Shown in pieces: positions 50,825-61,713 of a DNA stretch of 64,000 nt. The DNA is taken from contig NZ_BMTQ01000001.1 of assembly GCF_014649755.1 (NCBI RefSeq), forward strand, positions 1 through 64,000, given 5' to 3'. The notes under the pieces were generated by a model. That model searched no databases. It was not told the DNA's origin and worked only from the letters and a program-made list of their open reading frames with translations. The translations under genes and the position numbers were made by a program. Position 1 is the first letter of the stretch, and each line of letters begins with the position of its first letter. The DNA comes from Streptomyces litmocidini. GTDB lineage: Bacteria; Actinomycetota; Actinomycetes; Streptomycetales; Streptomycetaceae.

Positions 50825-53042
50825 CGTCGTTCCTCTCCTCCGCGGCCGGAGCCGTCGCACGCTGTACGGGGATCTTCGCACGTGTGTCGGCGGCCTCGCG
50901 GCACTCGGGAGGTTCGATGCTGATCCGGGGCAGCAGCCGGTCGAGCCACTTCGGCAGCCACCAGTTCGCGCCGCCGAGCAGGTGCATGAGGGCGGGGACG
51001 AGGAGGGTGCGCAGGACGAAGGCGTCGAGGGCGACGGCCGCCGCGAGTGCGATGCCGAACATCGCGATGACCCGGTCGCCGGAGAGGACGAAGGCCAGGA
51101 AGACGGAGATCATGATGACCGCGGCGGAGTTGATCACGCGGCTGGTCTCGGCGAGGCCGACCCGGACCGCCCGGCGGTTGTCGCCGGTTTCCAGCCACTC
51201 CTCGTACATCCGGCTGACCAGGAAGACCTGGTAGTCCATGGAGAGTCCGAAGAGGACGGAGACCATGATCACGGGGAGGAAGGGTTCGATCGGTCCGGCG
51301 CTGCCGAGGCCGAGCGGTTCGCTCCCCCAGCCCCACTGGAAGACCGTGACGACGATGCCGAAGGCCCCGGCGACGGCGGCGACGTTCATGACGGCGGCCT
51401 TGAGCGGGATGCCGATCGACCGGAAGGCGAGCAGGAGCAGCAGACAGCCGAGCGCGATGACGACGCCGACGAAGAGCGGCAGCTTGCCGACGATGATCTC
51501 GGCGAAGTCGTCGTACGAGGCGGTGACGCCGCCCACGTGCACGTCGAGGGAGGTGCCCGCCCCGGCGTTCGGGAGGACGTCGTCGCGGAGCCGGTCGACG
51601 AGCTCGCTGGTCGCCTTGGACTGCGGCGAGGAGTCGGGCACGACGGTGAGGACGGCGGTGTCGCCCGCGCTGTTGTACGTGACCGGGGAGACGGACGCGA
51701 CGCCCTTGGTGGCGGTGAGCTCGGCCGGCAGCCGGTCGAGGGCGACCCGGTCGTCGGCGCCGTCGAGGCCGGCGACGAGGGTGAGGGGCCCGTTGACGCC
51801 CGGCCCGAAGCCGTCGGCGAGCAGGTCGTACGCCTTGCGCGTGGTGGTGGCGGCCGGGCCGTTGCCCTGGTCGGAGGTGCCGAGGTGGAGCGAGAGGGTC
51901 GGCAGCGCCAGGACGCCCATGACGAGGACGGCGACCGCGCCGAGGACCTTGGGGTGCCGCTCGACGAAGGCGGACCAGCGGGCGGCGAAGCCGGTGGGCA
52001 GCTCGGGCTGCGGTCCGCGCTCGGCGAGCGTCCGGCGTTCGCGCCGGGACAGCGCCCGCGTGCCGATGAACGAGAGCAGCGCGGGCAGCAGGGTGACGGA
52101 GGCGGCGACCGTGAGGAGCACGGTGAGCGAGGCGGCGATGGCGACGCCGTTGAGGAAGCCGAGCCGCAGGATGAGCATGCCGAGCAGGGCGATGCAGACG
52201 GTGGCGCCGGCGAAGACGACGGCGCGGCCGGTGGTGGCGACGGCGGTCTCGGCGGCCTCCGCGACGGAGAGGCCGCGTTTCAGGCCTCTGCGGTGGCGGG
52301 TGACGATGAAGAGGGCGTAGTCGATGCCGACGCCGAGGCCGACGAGCATCCCGAGCATGGGGGCGAAGTCGGCGACGGTCATCAGATGGCCGAGGAGCAC
52401 GATCCCGGAGTACGCGATGCCGACGCTGACGAGCGCGGTCGCGATCGGGAGCACGGAGGCGGCGAGCGAGCCGAAGGCGAGGAAGAGGACGACGGCCGCG
52501 ACGGCGACGCCGACGATCTCGGCGACGTGTCCGCCGGGGGCCTCGGTGAGGGCGACGGCGCTGCCGCCCAGCTCGACCTGGAGGTCGTCGGTGGCGGCGG
52601 CCTTGGCGGTGTCGACGAGGGCCTTGGCCTGGGCCTCGGGGATGTCGTCGGCCTGCGCGTCGAAGGTGACGGTGGCGTAGGCGGTGTGCCCGTCCTCGCT
52701 GATCTGTCCCGGGTTGTCGTCGTACGGGTCGGTGACGGCGGCGATGCCGGGGAGGTCGGCGACCTCGTCGAGCATGTCGCCGACGCGCTCCTCGACGGCG
52801 TCGGCGCGGACGCTGCCGCGTTCGGTGTGCCAGACGATGGTGTCGCTGTCGCCGCCGAGGCCGTGGAAGCCCCGGTCGAGGAGGGCGGTGGCCCGGCCGG
52901 ACTCGGTACCGGGGACCTCGTAGTCGTTGGAGTACGCGCTGCCCGCGAGGGTCGCGCCGGCGGCGGTCCCGCCGAGGGCGAGGAGCCAGAGGAGAACGAC
53001 GACGAGACGGTGCCGGAGGCACCACCGTGCGATTGCGGCCAA
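50802..53042 (-). CDS. MMPL/RND family membrane transporter
   Basis: A 746-residue transporter with two repeats of a large external loop plus a sterol-sensing-like bundle of helices (about 12 in total). Typical MMPL motifs: GLGVGIDYALFIVTRHRRGL with the proton-relay Asp-Tyr in the first half and FGLSMDYQVFLVSRMYEEW in the second. The family exports lipids, polyketides or drugs. The TTG at 53040-53042 is chosen because AGGAG lies 8 bases upstream; it begins MAAIARWCLRHRLVVVLLWLL. Overlaps the GNAT gene by 23 bases. Confidence 0.9.
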   Translation of the reverse strand: MAAIARWCLRHRLVVVLLWLLALGGTAAGATLAGSAYSNDYEVPGTESGRATALLDRGFHGLGGDSDTIVWHTERGSVRADAVEERVGDMLDEVADLPGIAAVTDPYDDNPGQISEDGHTAYATVTFDAQADDIPEAQAKALVDTAKAAATDDLQVELGGSAVALTEAPGGHVAEIVGVAVAAVVLFLAFGSLAASVLPIATALVSVGIAYSGIVLLGHLMTVADFAPMLGMLVGLGVGIDYALFIVTRHRRGLKRGLSVAEAAETAVATTGRAVVFAGATVCIALLGMLILRLGFLNGVAIAASLTVLLTVAASVTLLPALLSFIGTRALSRRERRTLAERGPQPELPTGFAARWSAFVERHPKVLGAVAVLVMGVLALPTLSLHLGTSDQGNGPAATTTRKAYDLLADGFGPGVNGPLTLVAGLDGADDRVALDRLPAELTATKGVASVSPVTYNSAGDTAVLTVVPDSSPQSKATSELVDRLRDDVLPNAGAGTSLDVHVGGVTASYDDFAEIIVGKLPLFVGVVIALGCLLLLLAFRSIGIPLKAAVMNVAAVAGAFGIVVTVFQWGWGSEPLGLGSAGPIEPFLPVIMVSVLFGLSMDYQVFLVSRMYEEWLETGDNRRAVRVGLAETSRVINSAAVIMISVFLAFVLSGDRVIAMFGIALAAAVALDAFVLRTLLVPALMHLLGGANWWLPKWLDRLLPRISIEPPECREAADTRAKIPVQRATAPAAEERNDDVRDIAG

Positions 53043-53138
53043 GGGACGTGCTCCTGACTGGATCTGTACGCGCGCCCCCACTGTCGCAGCCAAACGTGAT
53101 CGTTTGCCCCTTTCGTGGCGATCCTCACAGGATGCGTC

Positions 53139-53170
53139 GCGGGGCCGGGGACCGAGGTCCCCGGCCCCGC
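53139..53170 (-). terminator. Hairpin after the phospholipase gene
   Basis: GCGGGGCCGGGGACC and its exact complement form a 15-bp stem with a 2-base centre, 6 bases after the phospholipase stop. Confidence 0.85.
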
Positions 53171-53176
53171 GGGGGC

Positions 53177-55297
53177 TCAGCCGGAGACGCTCGGGCGGCC
53201 GTTCTCGATGTGGCCCATGAGCCGGCGGCGGAAGCCGCCGGGCGTGGTCACCTCCAGGTCGTACCAGCCGTGCGCGTCGGCGGCCGAGTGCACGACCGTA
53301 CGGGTCTTCCCGGGCTTCACCGTGACGGTGCGGGTCCAGCCGGCGAGGTCGCGCTCGTCCCCGTACCCGAGCGGCCGGACGGTGAAGGCGAGCGGGGCGG
53401 AGCCGGTGTTCCGCACGGTGAGGTGGAGGTCGCGCTCGTGGTGGTCGATCCGGGTCGCGAGCTCGGCACCACCCGCCGCGGGGCCCTCGAACTCGCGCCG
53501 GAAGCCGTTGGGGCCGGTGATCGTGAAGCGGTAGTGATCACCCGGGACGGGGACGGTCCACTCCCCCTCCCTCCTGACGTCCCGGTGCTGCGGAACGGCG
53601 AACTCGCCCGCGTACGGGTAGAGCGCGAAGTGCGCGCTCGCCCTGCCCCGGTTGCTGAGCGCGACCGTCACGGAGCCGGAGCCGGAAGCGGAACCGGGGC
53701 GGGATCCGGGGCCGGTCGTCGCGAAGGCGTCCGGCTGGTACGGCAGCGGGCGGGCGGGCCGGACGCCGGGCTCCTGGACCGGCATCTTCTGCACGGCCGG
53801 GGGCTGAGGCCGCCAGCGGCCGGTGAACGGCGGGATCGGGCCCGGCTGTTCGACGGGCGGCTGCCGGCGGGCCCGCTCGAAGTCGAAGGCGGAGGTGAGG
53901 TCGCCGGTGACGGCCCGCCGCCAGGGGGTGATGTGGGGCTCCGCGATCCCGGTCAGCTTCTCCAGGAAGCGGATCACGGAGGTGTGGTCGAAGGTCTCGG
54001 AGCAGACGTAGCCGCCGACCGACCAGGGGGAGACGACGAGCAGCGGGACGCGGATGCCGAGGCCGGTGGGCAGGCCCTTCCAGCGCTCGTCCGTGTCGTC
54101 GGCGGGCGGGACCGGCGGCGGGACGTGGTCGAAGAAACCGTCGTTCTCGTCGTAGTTGATCAGGACGACGGTGTGGCGCCAGACGTCCGGGTGCGCGCCG
54201 AGGGCGTCGAGCACCTTGTAGACGAGGGTCGCCGAGGCGACCGGCGAGGAGGCGCCGGGGTGCTCGGAGTCGATCGCGGAGGGGACGAGGTAGGAGACCT
54301 CGGGGAGGGTGCCGGCGGCGACGTCGGCGCGGAAGGCGTCGGCGAGGGTGCCGCTCTCGACGCGTCGGAGCCCGCGCTCGAAGAGGGAGCGCTCGGCGGC
54401 GGTGAGGGTGGCGACGCCCTCCTCCAGGAGGCCGAGCAGCCTGGCCCGCTCGGCGGGGTCCTCGGTGTCGCGGACGGCGGCGTAGAAGGACTCCATGAAG
54501 GTGTGCCCGCCGGTGGCGGCGAGCGCCTTGCGGGCGATCTTCTTGAAGGTGGTGAAGAACTCGATGTTGTTGTCGGTGAAGTTCTCCCACTCGGTGTACG
54601 TCTTCCAGCTCCGTCCGGCGGCTTCGAGCCGCTCGGCGTAGGTGGGCCAGCCGTAGCCGGGGTGGGTGTCCTCGGCATAGGCGGCGTTGGTGACGGCCCG
54701 GCTGCCGTCGGCCTCGAAGCCGGTCCAGCCGGACCAGAGGTGGTTGCGGTTGGGGCTCGTCGAGCTGTGGATGGACGAGTGGTACGCGTCGCAGATGGTG
54801 AAGGTGTCGGCGAGCTCGTAGTGGAGCGGGATGTCCTGCCGGTCGTAGTACGCCATGGTGGCGGCGGTCTTGGCCGAGACCCAGCCGTCCATCCAGCCGC
54901 CGCGCCAGGCCTTGCCGCCGCCGCTCCAGGAGTGGTCGAGGTCGCCGATGTACTGCAGGTCCTTCTGCTGGGTCTCGGCGGCGCCGCGGATCGGGAAGGG
55001 CAGCACGGTCCGGCCGAGTGCGGCCGGCTGCTCGAAGACCGGCTTGCCCGAGGGCAGTTCGATGGCATTGCGGTCACCGAATCCGCGAACGCCGCGGAGG
55101 GTGCCGAAGTAGTGGTCGAAGGAACGGTTCTCCTGCATCAGGATCACCACGTGCCGGATCGCCGCCATCCCCCCGGCCGGAGGCTCCGCGGCCATCGCCG
55201 CCTGCAGCGACGGCGGCAGCAGCGAGCCTGCCGCGGCGACGCCGAAGGCCCCTCCGCCGAGAGCGAGCATCCTTCTGCGGGAAATCTCCGGGGACAA
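53177..55297 (-). CDS. Secreted phospholipase C/acid phosphatase family protein (Tat substrate)
   Basis: A 706-residue phosphocholine-type phospholipase C. The N-terminus MSPEISRRRMLALGGGAFGVAAAGSLL is a Tat signal. Phosphoesterase motifs: VILMQENRSFDHYFGTLRGVRGFGD at the start, INYDENDGFFDHVPPP and FDHTSVIRFLEKL. Two C-terminal beta domains (DUF756-like) follow, as in PlcC/PlcN/PlcH. It should hydrolyse phospholipids or sphingolipids outside the cell, often phosphate-regulated. TTG 55297 has GGAGG 6 bases upstream; an ATG at 55381 would place extra non-signal sequence before the Tat motif. Confidence 0.88.
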   Translation of the reverse strand: MSPEISRRRMLALGGGAFGVAAAGSLLPPSLQAAMAAEPPAGGMAAIRHVVILMQENRSFDHYFGTLRGVRGFGDRNAIELPSGKPVFEQPAALGRTVLPFPIRGAAETQQKDLQYIGDLDHSWSGGGKAWRGGWMDGWVSAKTAATMAYYDRQDIPLHYELADTFTICDAYHSSIHSSTSPNRNHLWSGWTGFEADGSRAVTNAAYAEDTHPGYGWPTYAERLEAAGRSWKTYTEWENFTDNNIEFFTTFKKIARKALAATGGHTFMESFYAAVRDTEDPAERARLLGLLEEGVATLTAAERSLFERGLRRVESGTLADAFRADVAAGTLPEVSYLVPSAIDSEHPGASSPVASATLVYKVLDALGAHPDVWRHTVVLINYDENDGFFDHVPPPVPPADDTDERWKGLPTGLGIRVPLLVVSPWSVGGYVCSETFDHTSVIRFLEKLTGIAEPHITPWRRAVTGDLTSAFDFERARRQPPVEQPGPIPPFTGRWRPQPPAVQKMPVQEPGVRPARPLPYQPDAFATTGPGSRPGSASGSGSVTVALSNRGRASAHFALYPYAGEFAVPQHRDVRREGEWTVPVPGDHYRFTITGPNGFRREFEGPAAGGAELATRIDHHERDLHLTVRNTGSAPLAFTVRPLGYGDERDLAGWTRTVTVKPGKTRTVVHSAADAHGWYDLEVTTPGGFRRRLMGHIENGRPSVSG

Positions 55298-55536
55298 GAC
55301 CGACCTCCAGTCGACGGCCAATGGTTCGCCTTCGAGCCATTGGGTGGTTCGCCGGGGACGGTAGTGAGACGGGATGGCCACGAGAAGGCCCGACGGGGGC
55401 GCGGGGGTGAACGTCCACGAGATCGAGACGGAAGTCCAAGCGATTTCCGGCCACGCCCGCCACCGCGCCCCTCGTCCAGGAGCCGGCCGGACCCGCCGGA
55501 CGGCTCGCGGACGGCCGGGGCGCCGTCGCCGCTGTC

Positions 55537-55947
55537 GTGGACCTCGACGCGGAGGGGGCCGGGACGCTCCAGGAAGAGGTGGAGGCGGTGCCCGCGACCC
55601 GGCGGGCCGTGGAGCCGTACCGCGCGGCGCACGCCGGGAACCCCGCCGCGTACGCCTCCGACCTGGCCCGGGTCCTCAACGACCTCGGCCGTTTCCTCGC
55701 GCTCGACGGGCGCTGGGAGAAGGCCCTCGTGCCGGTCGTCGAGGCGATCGCCCTGGCGGAACGGTCCGCCGCCGCGAACCCGCCCGCGTACGGGGCGTTC
55801 CTCGGGCTCCTGCGGCGGACCCGGGACGGCTGCCCGCGGGCGCCGGGCCGCCGACCGTACGGCGAAGGGGGCGGCCCCGCACCGGAAGTCCGGTGCGGGG
55901 CCGCCCCCTTCGAGCCGTACGAGAAGAACGGGATCAGCCCTCGCTGA
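55537..55947 (+). pseudogene. TPR-protein remnant
   Basis: A frame of 136 codons beginning at GTG 55537 without a Shine-Dalgarno. Residues about 20-90 (RRAVEPYRAAHAGNPAAYASDLARVLNDLGRFLALDGRWEKALVPVVEAIALAERSAAANPPAYGAFLGLLR) match the 34-residue TPR units of large actinobacterial TPR proteins. The frame then runs through a perfect 24-bp hairpin and into the convergent gatB, so its end is not natural. The upstream sequence 55411-55536 continues in the same frame without a start codon. It looks like a fragment left from a larger gene. Confidence 0.5.
55863..55912. terminator. 24-bp perfect hairpin after gatB
   Basis: The arms 55863-55886 and 55889-55912 are perfectly complementary. The hairpin is 21 bases after the gatB stop and works on either strand. 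Confidence 0.85.
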
Positions 55948-57445
55948 CGCCCAGCTTCTCCAGGATCAGGTCCTTGACCTTCGCCGCGTCGGCCTGGCCG
56001 CGGGTGGCCTTCATGACCGCGCCGACCAGGGCGCCGACCGCGGCGACCTTGCCGCCGCGGATCTTGTCGGCGATGGCCGCGTTGCCCGCGATGGCCTCGT
56101 CGACGGCCGTGCCGAGCGCGCCGTCGTCGGAGACGACCTTCAGACCCCGCTTCTCGACGACCTCGTCCGGGGTGCCCTCGCCGGCGAGGACGCCCTCGAT
56201 GACCTGACGGGCCAGCTTGTCGTTGAGGTCGCCGGCCGCGACCAGGGCGGAGACCCGGGCCACGTCGGACGGGGTGATGGGCAGCTCCTCCAGGGAGACG
56301 CCCTTCTCGTTGGCGTTGCGCGCGAGCTCGCCCATCCACCACTTGCGGGCCGAGGCCGCGTCCGCGCCCGCCTCGGTCGTGGCGACGATCGCGTCGACCG
56401 CACCGGCGTTGAGGATGGCCTGCATCTCCACCTCGGAGACGCCCCACTCCTCGCGGAGCCGGTTGCGGCGCACGCGCGGCAGCTCGGGCAGGCCCTTCCG
56501 CAGCTCCTCGACCCACTCGCGGGCCGGGGCGACGGGGACGAGGTCGGGCTCCGGGAAGTACCGGTAGTCCTCGGCGTTGTCCTTGATGCGGCCGGAGGTG
56601 GTGGTGCCGTCGTCCTCGTGGAAGTGACGGGTCTCCTGCACGATCGTCCCGCCGGAGGACAGGACGGCCGCGTGGCGCTGGATCTCGAAGCGCGCCGCGC
56701 GCTCCACCGAACGGAGCGAGTTGACGTTCTTCGTCTCCGAGCGGGTGCCGAAGGCCTTGGTGCCGTTGCGGCGCAGCGACAGGTTGACGTCGCAGCGCAT
56801 CTGGCCCTTGTCCATGCGCGCCTCGGAGACGCCCAGGGCGCGGATCAGCTCGCGCAGCTCGGCGACGTACGCCTTGGCGACCTCGGGGGCCCGCTCGCCC
56901 GCGCCCTCGATCGGCTTGGTGACGATCTCGATGAGCGGGATGCCGGCCCGGTTGTAGTCGAGCAGCGAGTGGGAGGCGCCGTGGATGCGGCCGGTCGCGC
57001 CACCGATGTGGGTGGACTTGCCGGTGTCCTCCTCCATGTGGGCGCGCTCGATCTCCACGCGGAAGACCTCGCCGTCCTCCAGCTGGACGTCCAGGTAGCC
57101 GTTGAAGGCGATCGGCTCGTCGTACTGGGAGGTCTGGAAGTTCTTCGGCATGTCCGGATAGAAGTAGTTCTTCCGGGCGAAGCGGCACCACTCGGCGATC
57201 TCGCAGTTCAGCGCGAGACCGATCTTGATCGCGGACTCGACGCCGATCGCGTTGACCACCGGCAGGGAGCCGGGCAGGCCGAGGCAGGTCGGGCAGGTCT
57301 GCGAGTTGGGCTCCGCGCCCAGCTCGGTCGAGCAGCCGCAGAACATCTTCGTCTTGGTGCCGAGCTCGACATGGACCTCCAGGCCCATGACGGGGTCGTA
57401 CTCGGCGAGCGCCGCTTCGTACGACAGCAGTTCAGTGACGGTCAC
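55934..57445 (-). CDS. gatB: Asp-tRNA(Asn)/Glu-tRNA(Gln) amidotransferase subunit B
   Basis: A 503-residue tRNA-binding and kinase subunit. [21 protein letters not shown] opens the catalytic cradle; cysteines in FCGC and CPTCLG form the zinc site; [13 protein letters not shown] and the C-terminal helical/YqeY-like tail ([33 protein letters not shown]) are present. With GatA and GatC it amidates mischarged Glu-tRNA(Gln) and/or Asp-tRNA(Asn). GTG start; last gene of the gat operon. Confidence 0.95.
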   Translation of the reverse strand: MTVTELLSYEAALAEYDPVMGLEVHVELGTKTKMFCGCSTELGAEPNSQTCPTCLGLPGSLPVVNAIGVESAIKIGLALNCEIAEWCRFARKNYFYPDMPKNFQTSQYDEPIAFNGYLDVQLEDGEVFRVEIERAHMEEDTGKSTHIGGATGRIHGASHSLLDYNRAGIPLIEIVTKPIEGAGERAPEVAKAYVAELRELIRALGVSEARMDKGQMRCDVNLSLRRNGTKAFGTRSETKNVNSLRSVERAARFEIQRHAAVLSSGGTIVQETRHFHEDDGTTTSGRIKDNAEDYRYFPEPDLVPVAPAREWVEELRKGLPELPRVRRNRLREEWGVSEVEMQAILNAGAVDAIVATTEAGADAASARKWWMGELARNANEKGVSLEELPITPSDVARVSALVAAGDLNDKLARQVIEGVLAGEGTPDEVVEKRGLKVVSDDGALGTAVDEAIAGNAAIADKIRGGKVAAVGALVGAVMKATRGQADAAKVKDLILEKLGVSEG

Positions 57446-57461
57446 GGTGAGACTTTCCCTC

Positions 57462-57695
57462 TCAGCCCAGCAGGACGTCGTCGTCGCCCAGGCGCTTCAG
57501 CTCCCGGTAGAGGATCGCCAGGCCGGTAACGATGGCGGCGGCGGACACGGCGGAGTCGATCAGCCGCAGCATGTCGTGGTCGTTGCGGGCCAGCTTGGCC
57601 TGCTTCGCGACGCTGACCGCGCCGAACGCGGTCGTCGCCAGCGAGACGTAGATGCCGGTCTTGGACTTCTTGAAGTTCTTGGCCTTCTTTGCCAT
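57462..57695 (-). CDS. Small membrane protein inside the gat operon
   Basis: A 77-residue protein, [70 protein letters not shown], with a Lys-rich N-terminus and two hydrophobic segments. Its start lies 5 bases after the gatA stop and its stop 16 bases before gatB, so it is cotranscribed with both. No known role in amidotransferase function. Confidence 0.8.
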   Translation of the reverse strand: MAKKAKNFKKSKTGIYVSLATTAFGAVSVAKQAKLARNDHDMLRLIDSAVSAAAIVTGLAILYRELKRLGDDDVLLG

Positions 57696-57700
57696 GGCAC

Positions 57701-59200
57701 TCACAGCGACGGAGCCTCCTCGAGCAGCGGGTGTCCCCACTTTTCCACGAAGGCGGCCTCGACGGCGGCGCCGACCCTGTAGAGCCGGTCGTCCTTCATG
57801 GCGGGGGCGATGATCTGCAGGCCGACCGGCAGACCGTCCTCGGGCGCGAGGCCGCAGGGCAGCGACATGGCGGCGTTGCCGGCCAGGTTGGTCGGGATGG
57901 TGCACAGGTCCGCGAGGTACATCGCCATCGGGTCGTCGGCGCGCTCGCCGATCGGGAAGGCGGTGGTGGGGGTCGTCGGGGAGACGATGACGTCCACCTC
58001 CTCGAAGGCCTTCTCGAACTCGCGGGTGATGAGGGTGCGGACCTTCTGCGCCGAGCCGTAGTACGCGTCGTAGTAGCCGGAGCTCAGGGCGTAGGTGCCG
58101 AGGATGATGCGGCGCTTGACCTCGTCGCCGAAGCCGGCCTCGCGGGTGAGGGCGGTGACGTCCTCGGCCGAACGGGTGCCGTCGTCGCCGACCCGCAGGC
58201 CGTACCGCATCGCGTCGAAGCGCGCCAGGTTCGAGGAGCACTCGGACGGCGCGATCAGGTAGTACGCCGACAGGGCGAGGTCGAAGGTCGGGCAGTCCAG
58301 CTCGACGACCTCGGCGCCGAGCGACGTGAGCAGCTCGACGGACTCGTCGAAGCGCTGCACGACGCCGGCCTGGTAGCCCTCGCCGCGGAACTGCTTGACG
58401 ACGCCGACGCGCATGCCGGCCACCGAACCGTTGCGCGCGGCCTCGACGACCGGCGGGACCGGGGCGTCGATGGAGGTCGAGTCGAGCGGGTCGTGCCCGG
58501 CGATCGCCTCGTGCAGGAGGGCCGCGTCCAGGACCGTGCGGGCACAGGGGCCGCCCTGGTCCAGGGAGGACGAGAAGGCCACCATGCCGTAGCGGGAGAC
58601 GCCGCCGTAGGTCGGCTTGACGCCGACGGTGCCGGTGACGGCGGCGGGCTGGCGGATGGAGCCGCCGGTGTCCGTGCCGATGGCGAGCGGGGCCTCGTAC
58701 GCGGCGAGGGCGGCCGAGGAGCCGCCGCCGGAGCCGCCGGGGATCCGGGTCAGGTCCCAGGGGTTGCCGGTCGGACCGTAGGCGCTGTTCTCCGTGGAGG
58801 AGCCCATCGCGAACTCGTCCATGTTGGTCTTGCCGAGGATGACGACGTCGGCGGCCTTGAGGTTCTTGACCAGGGTCGCGTCGTACGGCGGGATCCAGCC
58901 CTCCAGGATCTTCGAGCCCACGGTGGTCGGCATGCCGACGGTGGTGAAGATGTCCTTGAGCGCGAGCGGCACACCGGCGAGCGGGCCGAGCTTCTCGCCC
59001 CGGGCGCGCTTCTCGTCGACGGCGCGGGCCTGGGCGAGGGCGCCCTCGCGGTCGACGTGCAGGAAGGCGTGGACCTTCTCGTCGACGGCCTCGATGCGGG
59101 CGAGGTGGGCCTCGGTGACCTCGACGGCGGTCAGCTCGCCGGCGGCGATCTTCCCGGCGATCTCGGCCGCGGTGAGCTTGATGATGGTGTTGTCCGTCAT
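57701..59200 (-). CDS. gatA: Asp-tRNA(Asn)/Glu-tRNA(Gln) amidotransferase subunit A
   Basis: A 499-residue amidase-signature enzyme that releases ammonia from glutamine. The Ser-cisSer-Lys triad is visible: Lys in [12 protein letters not shown], the glycine/serine loop [16 protein letters not shown] and the nucleophile in [14 protein letters not shown]. Ammonia passes to GatB. It begins 6 bases after gatC on the same strand. Confidence 0.95.
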   Translation of the reverse strand: MTDNTIIKLTAAEIAGKIAAGELTAVEVTEAHLARIEAVDEKVHAFLHVDREGALAQARAVDEKRARGEKLGPLAGVPLALKDIFTTVGMPTTVGSKILEGWIPPYDATLVKNLKAADVVILGKTNMDEFAMGSSTENSAYGPTGNPWDLTRIPGGSGGGSSAALAAYEAPLAIGTDTGGSIRQPAAVTGTVGVKPTYGGVSRYGMVAFSSSLDQGGPCARTVLDAALLHEAIAGHDPLDSTSIDAPVPPVVEAARNGSVAGMRVGVVKQFRGEGYQAGVVQRFDESVELLTSLGAEVVELDCPTFDLALSAYYLIAPSECSSNLARFDAMRYGLRVGDDGTRSAEDVTALTREAGFGDEVKRRIILGTYALSSGYYDAYYGSAQKVRTLITREFEKAFEEVDVIVSPTTPTTAFPIGERADDPMAMYLADLCTIPTNLAGNAAMSLPCGLAPEDGLPVGLQIIAPAMKDDRLYRVGAAVEAAFVEKWGHPLLEEAPSL

Positions 59201-59206
59201 GACTTC

Positions 59207-59503
59207 TTAGTCCTCCCCCAGGATCTGCGGCACCTTGAAACGCCGCTGCTCCTGGGCCGGGGCGCCGGAGAGCGCCTGCTCGGGGGTGAGCGACGGACGG
59301 ACCTCGTCCGCGCGCATGACATTGGTCAGCGGCAGCGGGTGGGAGGTCGGCGGTACGTCTTGGTCGGCGACCTCGGAGACGCGGGCGACAGCGCCGATGA
59401 TGTCGTCGAGCTGACCGGCGAAGTGATCGAGTTCTTCGCCCTTCAGCTCCAGACGCGCCAGCCGTGCGAGGTGGGCGACCTCCTCGCGCGTGATGCCAGG
59501 CAT
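59207..59503 (-). CDS. gatC: Asp-tRNA(Asn)/Glu-tRNA(Gln) amidotransferase subunit C
   Basis: A 98-residue chaperone-like subunit wrapping around Gat[47 protein letters not shown], then the conserved [19 protein letters not shown] and the end [16 protein letters not shown] lies 6 bases before the ATG. First gene of the gat operon. Confidence 0.95.
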   Translation of the reverse strand: MPGITREEVAHLARLARLELKGEELDHFAGQLDDIIGAVARVSEVADQDVPPTSHPLPLTNVMRADEVRPSLTPEQALSGAPAQEQRRFKVPQILGED

Positions 59504-59541
59504 GCGGATCCTCACGGGGTGAGTTTGATGGTGTTGGCCCA

Positions 59542-59547
59542 ATCCTA
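59542..59547 (-). promoter_or_regulatory. gat operon -10 box TAGGAT
   Basis: Minus strand TAGGAT, about 38 bases upstream of gatC, matches the vegetative Streptomyces consensus. No strong -35 is seen. Confidence 0.5.
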
Positions 59548-59598
59548 TGGGGCCGGTGCCGCTGCCCGTGAAACGGTTTGCCCCCGAGGGGCCGGGGC

Positions 59599-61713
59599 TC
59601 ACTGCACGACCTGGCCCGACGGCTGGTCCAGGTCGACCTGGGCGGCGATGTCGGCGGGGCGGCGCCAGCCGTGCTCCCCGCGGGCCAGGAGCCAGGCGGT
59701 GGCCTCCTCGGGCGGCATCGCGGCGGCGACCAGCCAGCCCTGGACGGCGTCGCAGCCCAGGTCGCGCAGGCGCTCCCAGGTCTCGTCGTCCTCGACGCCC
59801 TCGGCGACGACGAGGAGGCCGAGCGAGTGGGCGAGGTCGACGGTGCAGCGGACGATCTCGGCGTCCTCGGTGTCGACGGCGAGCCGGGCCACGAAGGAGC
59901 GGTCGATCTTCAGTTCGCTGACGGGCAGGCGGCGGAGGTGGACGAGGGAGGAGTAGCCGGTGCCGAAGTCGTCCAGGGACATCTTGACGCCGTGGCCGGT
60001 GAGGCCGTTCAGCGTGTCGGCGGCCCGCTGGGGGTCCTCCAGGAGCACGTGTTCCGTTATCTCCAGCTGGAGGGCGCCGGCCGGGACGCCGTGGCGGGCG
60101 AGGCGGGCGGCGACGGCTCCGGCGAAGCCGGGGGTGTGGACGTCGCGCGGCGAGACGTTGACGGCGACCGGGACGTTGAGGCCCTGGGCGCGCCAGCGGG
60201 CGACCTGGGCGAGCGCGGTCTCCAGGACGTACTCGGTGAGGTGCGGCATCAGGCCGGAGGACTCGGCGATGGCGATGAACTCGTCCGGCGGGACCTTTCC
60301 GCGCTCGGGGTGGACCCAGCGGACGAGCGCCTCCAGGCCGGCGACCTGGCCGTCGAAGCGGACCTTGGGCTGGTAGTGGAGTTCGACCTCGCCGGCGTCG
60401 AGGGCGCGGCGGAGGTCGCCGAGGAGGCCGAGCCGGTCGGGGGTGTTGGAGTCGCGCTTGGACTCGTAGACCTCGACGCCGGTGCGGTCGCGCTTGGCCT
60501 GGTACATGGCGACGTCGGCGCGGCGCAGCAGGCCCTCGGCGTCGAGGGCGTGGTCGGGGAAGACGGCGACGCCGGCGCTGGCCTCCAGGACGAGGGTGAG
60601 TCCGTCGAGGTCGAGCGGGGAGGAGAGTTCCGCGACGAGGTGGCGGGCGACGCGCTGGGCGCTGGTGGTGGAGTCGGCGGTGGGCAGCAGGACGGCGAAC
60701 TCGTCGCCGCCGAGCCGGGCGGCCTCGGCGCCGCGGGGCAGGGCGAGGCGGAGCCGTTCGGCGATCTGGAGGAGCAGCCGGTCGCCGGCGAGGTGCCCGA
60801 GCGTGTCGTTGACGGATCTGAAGCGGTCGAGGTCGATCAGGACGAGGGCGGCGCGGACCCCTTCGCCCTCGGCCTCCTCCAGGGCGGTCCAGGCCCGCTC
60901 CAGGAGCCACTGGCGGTTGGGCAGGCCGGTGAGCGGGTCGCGGAGCTGCTCCTCGGCGCGGGCGCGGGCGATCCAGAGGGTGGAGTCGAGGGCGATGAGG
61001 GGGACGGCGAAGAGCGGCAGGACGACCGGCCGGGTGGCGGCGACGACGCAGATGAGGGGGGCGATGCCGAGCAGGGCGACGGCGACGAGGCCCTGCCGGA
61101 GGAGGGCGGAGCGGGCGATGGTGGGCAGCCCGCGGCCCTGGGGGGCGAGCGTGTACCACAGGAGGAGGCGGGTCACCACGAGGTAGGCGCCGGCGGCGAG
61201 GACGGCTTCCGGGAGGTCCGCGATCGTCCAGTCGAGGGGCTGCCAGGGCCGCTCGACGGTCGGTACGTCCCCGAAGAGGGCGAGGACGAGGGCGGCGGCG
61301 CCGACGCCGAGGACGTCGGCGGCGCCGTGCAGGAGGCCCTGGCGCCAGCGGTGCCGGCGGGCGGCGCCGACCAGGGTGACGACGGTCAGCGAGACGAGTC
61401 CGGCGGGCACCCAGCCGTAGAGCAGGAGGACGGCGAGGGTGAGGGCGGCGCCGGAGCCGGTGCCGCCCCACCAGCGGTCCCGGCCGAGGGCGACCAGATG
61501 GCCGACGATGAGGCCGGTGAGGACGGCGAGGGACCAGCCGGCGACTCCGCCGGGGAAGAGCCCGTGGCCGCCGCTCAGGGCTCGCTGGAGCCCGGCGACG
61601 AGCACGACTGCGGCGATGCCCACCACGGCTGCGGGCAGCCGGGAGGGGAAGCCCGGCGGGACCACACGGCCGTACGGCCGTGGGACCGGGGCGGCGCTCT
61701 CGGTCGGTTCCAT
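59599..61713 (-). CDS. rmdB: Membrane GGDEF-EAL protein, c-di-GMP turnover (RmdB type)
   Basis: A 704-residue protein: about eight N-terminal transmembrane helices (residues 20-290), a GGDEF domain with intact [12 protein letters not shown], and an EAL domain with intact [38 protein letters not shown] and VAEGVED. The cyclase inhibitory RxxD site is changed (RGAE). An active phosphodiesterase is expected. In S. coelicolor the gene beside ligA is rmdB, a c-di-GMP phosphodiesterase affecting development; the ligA adjacency supports that assignment. The ATG has GAGAGGGA upstream. Confidence 0.85.
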   Translation of the reverse strand: MEPTESAAPVPRPYGRVVPPGFPSRLPAAVVGIAAVVLVAGLQRALSGGHGLFPGGVAGWSLAVLTGLIVGHLVALGRDRWWGGTGSGAALTLAVLLLYGWVPAGLVSLTVVTLVGAARRHRWRQGLLHGAADVLGVGAAALVLALFGDVPTVERPWQPLDWTIADLPEAVLAAGAYLVVTRLLLWYTLAPQGRGLPTIARSALLRQGLVAVALLGIAPLICVVAATRPVVLPLFAVPLIALDSTLWIARARAEEQLRDPLTGLPNRQWLLERAWTALEEAEGEGVRAALVLIDLDRFRSVNDTLGHLAGDRLLLQIAERLRLALPRGAEAARLGGDEFAVLLPTADSTTSAQRVARHLVAELSSPLDLDGLTLVLEASAGVAVFPDHALDAEGLLRRADVAMYQAKRDRTGVEVYESKRDSNTPDRLGLLGDLRRALDAGEVELHYQPKVRFDGQVAGLEALVRWVHPERGKVPPDEFIAIAESSGLMPHLTEYVLETALAQVARWRAQGLNVPVAVNVSPRDVHTPGFAGAVAARLARHGVPAGALQLEITEHVLLEDPQRAADTLNGLTGHGVKMSLDDFGTGYSSLVHLRRLPVSELKIDRSFVARLAVDTEDAEIVRCTVDLAHSLGLLVVAEGVEDDETWERLRDLGCDAVQGWLVAAAMPPEEATAWLLARGEHGWRRPADIAAQVDLDQPSGQVVQ

